Source of the DNA: Inia geoffrensis
Lineage: Eukaryota; Chordata; Mammalia; Artiodactyla; Iniidae
Direction: 5' to 3'
Length of the DNA stretch: 64,000 nt
Assembly (NCBI GenBank): GCA_036417435.1
Contig: CM070908.1
Location: forward strand, 47,401,090-47,465,089
This document shows, in pieces, positions 55,806 through 64,000 of this stretch. The position numbers and the translations under genes were made by a program. The notes below the pieces were generated by a model that worked only from the letters and a program-made list of their open reading frames with translations, had not been told where the DNA came from and did not search any database. Each line of letters starts with the position of its first letter. Position 1 is the stretch's first letter.

Positions 55806-55940
55806 TGTTAATACCACAACTTTCTAGGCTCCAACCAAGACCTGTGAAATCAGCCTCTGCAAGTCCAGCCCAAGAGCATTTAAAACAGCATCCCATGTGA
55901 TTCTGATGCACACAGAGGCGCGAGAAGCCCTGCCTCAGTC
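55806..55940. mobile_element. MER5-type hAT fossil, 3' part
   Basis: 'gcatttaaaacagcatcccatgtgattctgatgcacacagagg' fits the MER5A 3' half. Confidence 0.6.
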
Positions 55941-56225
55941 TGCTCTGTGGGTAGCAGAAGTCAGTCTTCTCCAGCCTGACAGCCATGTGCTCAAGAGACC
56001 ATGGGTGGAAGCAGAAGTCTTCTGGCCCCTTGAGTAACATAGGAGATGCCTGGTCTGGCTGGAAACAACACAGGTGAGTTTGGAAGGGCAAAGCCAGCTC
56101 AGAGCCGATCAAGCCCAAGTGCTCATTTTCATAATGAATGAAGCAGGCTCCTCAAGTGATTGTATAGCCCATGTGTGAATATTTCTAAAACAGAGGCAAA
56201 GGAATTTCTCTACAGACTTGGTACG

Positions 56226-56340
56226 CAGTCAGTGTGGTCCAAGGACCAACAGAATTAGCATCCCTGGGAAGCGAGTTTGTTAGAAATGCAGAATCCCCAG
56301 TCCCCTTCTCAAACCTACTGCATCAGAAGCACGATTCTAG
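56226..56340 (+). mobile_element. MER5-type hAT fossil
   Basis: 'cagtgtggtccaaggaccaacagaattagcatccctgggaagc', 'gttagaaatgcagaatcc', 'aaacctactgcatcagaagc'. A clear MER5A/B pattern. Confidence 0.8.
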
Positions 56341-56500
56341 AACACTGGGTCTTAGATTCGGCTGCACATCGGAATTACTTTGCAAACTTTAAAATATACC
56401 GATAATTGAATTCCATCCCTGGAAATGCTGATTCATTTGGTCTGGTGTTAGAACTGGACACGGGGATTTTAAAATCTCTCTAGGTGATTTTATGTACAAT
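56341..56500 (+). mobile_element. MER5-type hAT fossil, adjacent copy
   Basis: 'ggtcttagattcggctgcacatcggaattactttgcaaac', 'ggaaatgctgattcatttgg', 'gattttaaaatctctctaggtgatttta'. A diverged copy directly after the previous one. Confidence 0.6.
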
Positions 56501-57064
56501 GAACTATGATAACCCTATGTTGATGACTCAAGATACCCATCACTCTTTGGGTGATCTGAATTGGGAGAAACAGAGTCGTCAAGCTAGGCTTGGGGTTGGG
56601 ATCCCTATTTCTCTTCCATGGTGAATGTCCAAATCAAGGATGGTTTACAATTACCATTTAGAAAAAAACCATGGCATTTGATTTACAGAAAAATCATATA
56701 TATTTATACATACGTATGCCATCTTCTCTCTGGCATTTCAAGTTTTATCTAATAAGGAAAGGGATAAGACAAGAAGATTAAACTTAAAAAATAGAGAAAA
56801 GAAAAAGACCTATCTCTCCCCATCCTGCCACCCAAGCACAGCAGCCCCCTTCACTTAACAATGCACGTTTTATGCTAAATGCATATTTTCCTGTTGACTT
56901 TGCTCACCCTGGATCCATTCTCAGATCTACCAAAGCAGATGACTGCATTTAGCCCTGTGTTGTTGTTGTTCGTTTTTTTTGGTTTCTTTTCCCCAATTAG
57001 ATTGCTGCTTAGGATTTTTCCCTTTATAAGCATGTTTTATGAAAAGAATGCATAATCGTCTCCT
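56501..57064. other. Unassigned non-coding DNA
   Basis: A short GTT run lies at 56960-56972. Nothing else recognised. Confidence 0.4.
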
Positions 57065-57084
57065 GAATTCATTCCATTAACTGT

Positions 57085-57200
57085 CTGGCACTTCAGCTTG
57101 CTCTTCTGTGACCCAGAGATAACTTCTAGCCTATCTCCCTTGTGGGGAAGATTACATGAGATAATGAAGGCAAAGATGCTTTGAAAAAGGATAAAGGAGC
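57085..57200 (+). mobile_element. MIR fragment, plus orientation
   Basis: 'cttcagcttgctcttctgtgacccagagataacttctagcctatctcccttgtggggaagattacatgagataatg'. MIR 3' half. Confidence 0.5.
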
Positions 57201-57244
57201 TTACAACCAGTGGGACAGAGGAAGCGTCATCAATATAACTCCAT

Positions 57245-57430
57245 TTGTTGACAGCCAGTGTGCCAGGCACTGGGTAGTTTACATATTTTGCCTCTGATGC
57301 TCACGGCAATCTTAGAAAGCATTACTACCCTTGTTTTACAGACAGGAAACTGAGGCTCAGAGAGATGCAAAAACAAGCTCTGGGGCCCTCTGCCAGTAAC
57401 TGAGAAAGCCAGTTTTCAAACCTTGTTCTT
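57245..57430 (-). mobile_element. MIR SINE fossil
   Basis: 'gtgccaggcactgggtagtttacatattttgcctctgatgctcacggcaatcttagaaagcattactacccttgttttacagacaggaaactgaggctcagagagatgc'. Reverse MIR, fairly well preserved. Confidence 0.8.
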
Positions 57431-57469
57431 CCTCGTCCTGAAGTCACTTCCTCAAGCAGTCGTTAAAAG

Positions 57470-57582
57470 GCTACCCCCAGAAATTCTAATGTAATTGGTC
57501 TGTAGGTAGGCTTGGCCTTGGGGATTTTTGAAAAATCCTGATGATGTTAATAGAATCAGTGTTAGAGCACCACTAGGCTAAC
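57470..57582. mobile_element. MER5-type fragment
   Basis: 'cagaaattctaatgtaattggtctgtagg', 'ggggatttttgaaaaatcctgatg'. Partial. Confidence 0.5.
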
Positions 57583-58119
57583 TGCCCACAAAGAGACTAG
57601 TGACTAAATTACTAAAGAGAATGTATGTAATAGAATTATACATGATCAAAAGTGCATCACTCTAGCCAAACCAATGAAGAGAAATTTTCATCATCTTTGA
57701 GTATGACTTTAGATAGCCCTGCATATACACACAGTATGACCTATTTATTAAAGTGAGTAACTAATAATTGCTGAATATGTAAAGAGATTGAATGATGGGT
57801 AAATCAATGAAGAAACAAAAGAATGACACAGCTGAGCATTGGGAAAGGTGCATCCTTTTTGCTTTTATTTATTTTTAATTTTTTTGCATTGGGGCAAAAT
57901 TAGAAGATCTATGGATTTGAAGTCAAGAGAATTGTGTTTGAATATCCACTGTGGAAAAGTCAGATAAGCTCGTTGAAACTCAGTTTTATTATATATTAAA
58001 AGAGGAAAATGATCCTGTGGCTTTTGTGATAACAATTAAGATTACTGTTATAGAAAGGTAAGGGAATATTATTATTTTACTATACTAGAAAGAAAAACCC
58101 AGGAAGTGTAACTTTGACG
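57583..58119. other. Unassigned non-coding DNA
   Basis: AT-rich spacer, nothing recognised. Confidence 0.4.
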
Positions 58120-58240
58120 CGGTTCTCAAACTTTAGCGCATATAAGAATGCTCTGGAGAGATGGTTAACATGATTCTGGGCCCCACTCAGATGCTGAGTC
58201 AGCACACCTGGAGACTATACATTATGTAGCACTGACTTAG
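58120..58240 (+). mobile_element. MER5-type hAT fossil
   Basis: 'cggttctcaaactttagcgcatataagaatgctctggagagatggttaa', 'ctgggccccactcagatgctgagtcagcacacctgg'. Confidence 0.65.
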
Positions 58241-58580
58241 ACAAAATTACAATGTGATGCTTAACCAACAGCAACATATTTTGCTGCCCTTTTCCCTCTC
58301 CTAAGTCATCTCAATTCCTCTTTTAATTCCCTTTACCTTCTCCAAGCTTCAGAACCAGCTTTCTAGAAAGAAAGAAAAAATTAGCATCATTCATTCATAT
58401 TTGTGAATAAGTTGGCACCTATGTCCTACTTCATCTTGTAATACCAGAATTTTAAAACAAATTGTGGAACAGAAACTTGCTCATCTCCTTAAAGGGTTAC
58501 CAAGTTTTAACCAGTAAATATTGTTCTGTCATGGAAGGTGGTGTGAAGGAATGTGCAATAGCAGCTTAGTTTGGAAAATA
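58241..58580. other. Unassigned non-coding DNA
   Basis: Nothing recognised. Confidence 0.4.
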
Positions 58581-59028
58581 AAAAAGAACAAAGGTGATGG
58601 ATGCAACTACAGATGATCATACTAAGTGAATTAAGTCAGAAAGAGAAAGACAAATACCATATGATATCACTTATATGTGGAATCTAAAATATGGCACAAA
58701 TGAACCTATCTACAAAACAGAAACAGAATCACAGGCATAGAGATCAGACTTGTGGGTGCCAAGGGGGTGGGGGGAAGGAGAAGGGTGGACTGGGAGTTTG
58801 GGGTTAGTAGATGCAAACTATTACATTTAGAATGGATAAACAGCAAGGTCCTACTGTATAGCACAGGGAACTATATTTATCCTGTGATAAATCATAATGG
58901 AAAAGAATATTTAAATAAAGAATGTATATATATGTATAACTGAGTCACTTAGCTATACAGCAGAGATTGGCACAACACTGTAAATTAACTATACTTCAAT
59001 AAAGTTATTTTAAAAAGAATAAAGGTGA
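58581..59028 (+). mobile_element. 5'-truncated L1 3' end with TSD
   Basis: Plus-strand L1 (58598-59011) from the last ORF2 codons ('atgatcatactaagtgaattaagtcagaaag') to 'cttcaataaagttatttt'. TSD AAAAAGAACAAAGGTGA (58581-58597) and AAAAAGAATAAAGGTGA (59012-59028), 16 of 17 identical. Confidence 0.94.
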
Positions 59029-59334
59029 AGAAGGATGGGAGAGAGGGTGTCTATGGGAGGTGGACTCAGTACATCAAAGTTTTGACCAGAGTGAACCCTT
59101 GACTAACAAACTAATCTGGGCTCTCTCTTGAGTACTCTCCTTGTGTTTGTCTGAAATGAAAGAAAATGAGAAAGCCTAGTTGCAAAATTTATTAGGGGGG
59201 ACCAAAGTTTAAGCCTGCTAAGATATTAGATGATAAGACTCTAACGATAAAAATGTTCATTAAATTTTTAAAAAATAAATGACTCTTCTTTATAAGTAAT
59301 ACAATCATATGATTCAAAAGTCCACAGGAAATCA
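59029..59334. other. Unassigned spacer
   Basis: About 300 bp, nothing recognised. Confidence 0.4.
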
Positions 59335-62300
59335 GTAAAAATTGTGGAGTAGGGAGGTCTTGGGGTCTGTCCCTCACAAGAAACACAAAAATCTGGGGAA
59401 AAAAATATCAGAATTAACCTTACTGAACTCTGGGATTTAACCAGATGTTATGGTAATCATTGAGTGCTTAACCAAGAAAAGGCCACTGAAACATGGTAGG
59501 AAATTTTGGTGGCATCTTCACTTACCTTAGCCCCACCATTGTCCCTAGTGTGGCAGTGCACTGGTCTTAAAGATAGAAACCCATAGTCCCAGTACAGGAA
59601 CCAGGTTTCAGAGGGAGCAGAGAACATCTTGTTCCTGAGGAATTGTGTTTGTCTGTTTTAACCTGGTTAGGGTTTCTCTGGAGAACTGGTGCAAGGGGCT
59701 TCCCCCACCTTTTTTTTTTTTGCCTCACTTGCAACTCTACCAGGGCTGAGTGGCTACATGAAGGACATCCCCCAAAATACTGAAAGATAAAGAACAAACC
59801 ACTGCTCTCTGGGGCAAAAAGTATCAGTTTGGAAAACAATAGACACAGAAAAAATACAGGAGGAAAAGTTGAAGACTGAGATTTTTGAGGGAAATACATT
59901 CTGAAAAGTTCCCATGTATACTAGGGAATCTAGAAAGACATGTGTATGCCCAGGGCAGGACACATGCTCAGAAAAAATAGAAAAAGTCAGAGGCTTTCAT
60001 ATCTGGATGACCTTTATGCTCAGTGCAAGCAGGAGGTGAAGGCTAAAGCAGAGTTGAAAAATGACCTAAGGAAGGAGTGACCCAACACAGAGCCAATCTG
60101 AAAAGACCTGGAGAATTTTTTCTTTGATTTTCCAGGTTTTCTTCTTTTTCTTGGCTTCAGATATTTAAGGATATGTCTGTCAAACAAACCACTAGCTGAG
60201 CAGTAAGCTAAAAGAATAGAGACTTCAGAGCTTCCCATGACAAGAAATACAGTCTTTACAAAAATAGTTTAGAAAAGCCACCAAGCAGACAACAACCTGC
60301 AGCCCACAGTAAGCAATAACAAAATATCCTAGAAAGGGGAGAGAATTTGATTTCCAGAGTTAGCACATCATAATACTCAGAATGGCCAGTTTTCAATTCA
60401 AACTTATGAGAAACAAGAAATGCACAGAAACAAGAAAGTATGGCCCATTCACAAGAAAAAAATTAATTAACAGAAACTGCCCGAGAGGAAGCATAGACAT
60501 TGGGCATACTAGACAAAGATTTTAGATCAACTACATTACATATGCTCAAAGGGAACCAAGGATGAAGAATACAAGGAAACCAGGACTATGAATTCTCACC
60601 AAACAAAGAATATCAAGAAAGAGAAGGGAATTATAAAGAAAACCCAAATAGAAATTTTGGAGTTAAAAAGTACAATAATTGAAATTAAAAATTCATTAGA
60701 GAGTTTTAACAACAGATTTTTGAGCAGACAGAAAGAATCAGTAAATTTGAAGATTGGTGAAATGAAATTATCAAGTCTGTGGAGCCAAAAGAAAAAAGGA
60801 GAAGGACAACAAGAACGAAATCAGACAGGGCCTAAGGTACCTGTGGGACCCCATCAATTGTAGGAACATATGAATAATGAGAGTCCCAGAGAGACAGGAG
60901 AGAAAGAGGCAGAAAGAATATTTGAAGAAATATGCTCGAAAACTCCCTAAATTTAGTAAAAAACACGAATCATCTAAGAAGCTCAACAAATCCCTAAACA
61001 CGTAAGGTGAACACAAAAAGATCCATAATGAGACACATAATAATCAAACTGTTGAAAGAGAAGGATAAAGTGAGAGCTTTGAAAGCAGCAAGAGGATAAC
61101 AATGCACTACATACAAAAGATCCTCAGCAAGATTAACAGCAAATTTCTCAACAGAAACCATGGAGGCAGTGGAACAACATATTTTAAAGCACTGAAAGAA
61201 TAAAACTATCAACCAAATTTTACATCTGGCAAAACTATACTCAAAACATGAAGGAGAAATTGAGACATTCCCAGAAAAACAAAAGATGAGGGAGTTCATT
61301 GCTAGTAGACCTGCCCTACAAGAAATGCTAAAGAGAGTCCTTCCAGTTGAAATGAAAGGTCATTAGACAGTACCTCAAAGCCATATGAGAAATAAAGAAC
61401 AGTGGAAAAGGTAGCTATATAGATAAACATAAAGGCCAGTATTATTGTGTTTTCACTTGTAACACCTCTTTTTTAACTATGTGACTTAAAATTCAAAGGT
61501 ATAACACAATAACTATAAATACATGTAACAGGTGCACATGTATTTTGTAAGATGTAATTTGCAACAATAACAACATAAAGGTGAAGGATAGTGATGTATA
61601 GGAGTAGAATTTTGTATACTGTTGAAGCAAAGTTTGAAGTAACTCAAACTAGGTTGTTATGTTAATTGTAATCCCCAGGATAACCACTAAGAACATAATT
61701 TAAAAATATATGGAAAAGGCAATAATAAAGGAATCAAAATGATACATTACCAAAAATTCAATTTAAAAAGACAGCAATGGAGGAATTGAGGAAGAAAAAT
61801 GATATGACTTATTGAAGACAAATAGCAAAATGGCAGAAGCCCTTCTTTATCAGAAATTACTTTAAATGTAAACAGATTAAACTCTCCAGTTTAACAGCAG
61901 AGATTGTAGAACAGATTTTAAAAAGTAACAACAGGATGTAGCTGTTTGCTGTCTAAAAGAGATCCAGTTTAGAGTCAAAGACACACAGTAGTTGAAAGTA
62001 AAAAGAAAAGATATCACATGCAAATAGCAACCAACAGAGAGCTAGGTGGCTATACTACAGTATTACACTACAGTAATAAAATGAGGGAAACACACAACAC
62101 ACACACACACATACATACACATGACCATCTCAACTGAAGCACAAAAAGCCTTTGGGAAAACCAAAAACTCCTTCATGATAAAAACACTCAACAACTCAGA
62201 AATAGTAGAGAATTTCCTCAAAATGACAAAAGTCATATATCGAAGACCCACAGCTAACATTATAATCAATGCTGAAAAATGTCTCTCCCTTTAGATCAGG

Positions 62301-64000
62301 AACAAGACAAGGATGCTCACTCTTACCACTTCTGTTAAACATGATAATGAAAGTTCTAGCCAGAACAATTAGACAAGAAAAAGATATAAAAGACATCTAA
62401 AGAAGAAAGGAAGAAGTATAACTATCCCTATTCACAGATGACATGATCTTATACATAGAAAATCTTAAAATTTTCATTTAAAAACTATTAAAGGTAATAA
62501 ATGAATTCAGCAGGAAACAAGATCAATATCAAAAAATCAGTTGTATTTCTATATGCTAGCAATGAACAATCCAAAAATGAAACTAAAACAACTCTATTTA
62601 CAAAGCATCAAAACTAATAAAATACTTAAGAATAAATGTAACAAGGAGACAAAATACTGAAAACTAGAACATTGCTGAAAGAAATTTAAGAGGATCTAAT
62701 TAAACAGACTTTTGCTATTCATGGATTGGAAGACTTAATATTGTTAAGATGGCAGTACTCACCAAAGTGAGGTACAGATTCAATGTGATCCCTATCAATA
62801 TCCCAGTTTTTTTGAAGAAATAGAAATGCTGATCCTAAGATATATGGAATTGCAAGGGGCCCTAAATAGCTAAAACAAAATCTTGAAAAAGAGAACAAAG
62901 TTGGAGGACTAACATTTCCTGATCTCAAAACATACTTACTAGCATAAAAATAGACATATCAATGAAATATTATTGAAAGTCCATAAGTAAACCCAAATAT
63001 CTATGATCAGCTGATTTCCAACAAGGGTGATAGAACCATTCTATGGGGAAAGAACAGTCTCTTTAACAAATGATGCTGAGAACTGGATACCCACATGCAA
63101 ATGAATGAAATTGTATCCTTATGTAACCATAAAAAAAAAAAACCCTCAAAATCAAAGAACTAAGCATAAGAGCCAAAACTATAAATCTCTGAGCAGAAAA
63201 CACAGGAATAATCTTCATTACCTTGGATTTGGCAATGCATTCTTAGAGGTGACATCAAAAGCACAAGTAACAAAAGAAAAAAATAGGTATATTGGACTTC
63301 ATTAAGATTAAAAATTTTTGTGTGCCAAAGGATACTATCAAAAGAGTGAAAAGACAGCCCACAGAATGGGAGAAAATACTTGCAAACCATATATCCGATG
63401 AGTCTAGTATCTAGAATCTATAAAGAACTTCTACAATTCAGCAATAAAAGGACAACCAAATTAAAAGTGTGCAAAGAAACTGAATAGACATTTCTCCAAA
63501 GCAAGTATATAAATGGTCAATGAGCACATGAAAAGATACTCAACATAGTCATTAGGGAAATAGAAATCAAAATCATAGCGCTATACCACTTCAAACTCAA
63601 TAGGATGGCCATAATTTAATTTAAAAAAAGGAAATTAGCAAGGTTTGGCAAGGATGTGGAAGAACTGGACCCCTCATACATTGCCATTGCCAGTGGGAAT
63701 GAAAAATGGCGTAGCCTCTGTGGAAAGCAGTTTGTGGTTATGCAACCAAGTTAAACACAGAATTTCGATATGACCCAGAAATTCTACTCCTAGGTATAAA
63801 CCCAAAAGAACTGAAAATAAGTGTTCAAACAAAAACTTATACACAAATATTCATAGCAGCACTATTCACAATAGGCAAGAGATGGAAACAACACAAATGT
63901 CCATCAACGGATGAATGAATAAAGACAATGTGTTACATCCATACAATAGACTATTATTCAGCCATGAAAAGAAATGAAATACCAAAGCAATGTACAAGGT
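59335..64000 (+). mobile_element. Long old L1 (5' region, ORF1 and ORF2 fossils), internally deleted, runs off the window
   Basis: Plus-strand old L1. The 5' part begins near 'aaaattgtggagtagggaggtc' (59338). An ORF1 coiled-coil remnant lies at 60588-60790 ('EILELKSTIIEIKNSLESFNNR'). An inter-ORF segment includes 'cctgccctacaagaaatgctaaagagagtcc' (61308). The beginning of the ORF2 endonuclease domain is recognisable at about 61940-62055. At 62085-62125 a CA tract sits at the point where the sequence jumps to the RT domain. The RT catalytic box is read at 62430-62460 as 'LFTDDMILYIEN' (usual FADD, here FTDD). Later ORF2 landmarks continue ('QPTEWEKILANH' type at 63355-63385) to the 'CIAALFTI..W' and 'DYYSAMKR' region at the right edge. 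Many stops and frameshifts; dead. Confidence 0.85.
62082..62125. repeat. (CA)n microsatellite at an L1 deletion junction
   Basis: 'acacacaacacacacacacacacatacatacacatg' sits exactly between the endonuclease-start fossil and the RT-domain fossil of the long L1. Confidence 0.85.

Noticed and set aside
60588..60863. Small coiled-coil protein gene
   Set aside because: Matches the ORF1 coiled-coil region of an old L1, in order with inter-ORF and ORF2 fossils downstream.

Overview
This window is repeat-rich nuclear DNA from a mammal, most likely a cetacean. The best marker is a tRNA-derived SINE of about 200 bp plus A tail. Its head reads GGCTTCCCTGGTGGCGCAGTGG and its body ends in ...GTGAGAGGCCCGCGTAC. 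I recognise it as the CHR-2 family of whales and dolphins, related to hippo and ruminant CHR elements. Seven CHR-2 copies and two longer, older CHR-1-type copies are present. Most of the CHR-2 copies have clear target-site duplications (TSDs) and several have long A tails, which suggests a lineage where the family has been active recently. The species cannot be fixed from the sequence alone.

I find no convincing protein-coding gene, exon, tRNA, rRNA or CRISPR array. All open frames are shorter than 190 codons. The longest ones fall in SINEs or in L1 ORF2 fossils read in either direction. The window is therefore intergenic, or part of a large intron.

Layout. 0-14 kb: L2 and MIR fossils, a hAT fossil (5.9 kb), minus-strand L1 3' ends (4.5, 6.6, 7.6 kb; two of them split by CHR-2 SINEs) and a plus-strand L1 (9.8 kb). 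14-24 kb: an old L1 (14.7 kb), a split ancient repeat (15.6-16.9 kb), LTR-like fossils (12.9, 20.9, 22.9 kb) and a CHR-2 (17.5 kb). 24-26 kb: an L1 with a readable ORF2 C-terminus, followed by a U6 snRNA pseudogene fused directly to a second L1 3' end. 27-31 kb: CHR-2, CHR-1 and two TSD-flanked L1s. 31-40 kb: mostly old MIR/MER20 remnants and unassigned DNA, then a CHR-2. 41-46 kb: two plus-strand L1s, a large CT/CA microsatellite, an L1/HAL1-like ORF1 fossil and an inverted L1. 47-54 kb: a palindromic MER53-like element, an inverted CHR-2 pair, a probable solo LTR, MER20, and an L1 plus CHR-1 that share one target site. 54.5-58.3 kb: a dense set of L2, MIR and MER5 fossils. 58.6-64 kb: a small L1, then a long old L1 that keeps its 5' part, lacks most of the endonuclease/early RT region, and runs off the window end.

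The main finding is the U6/L1 chimera at 25450-25960. Several smaller structural observations follow from nested, inverted and shared-target insertions. I do not see evidence of a new biological system.
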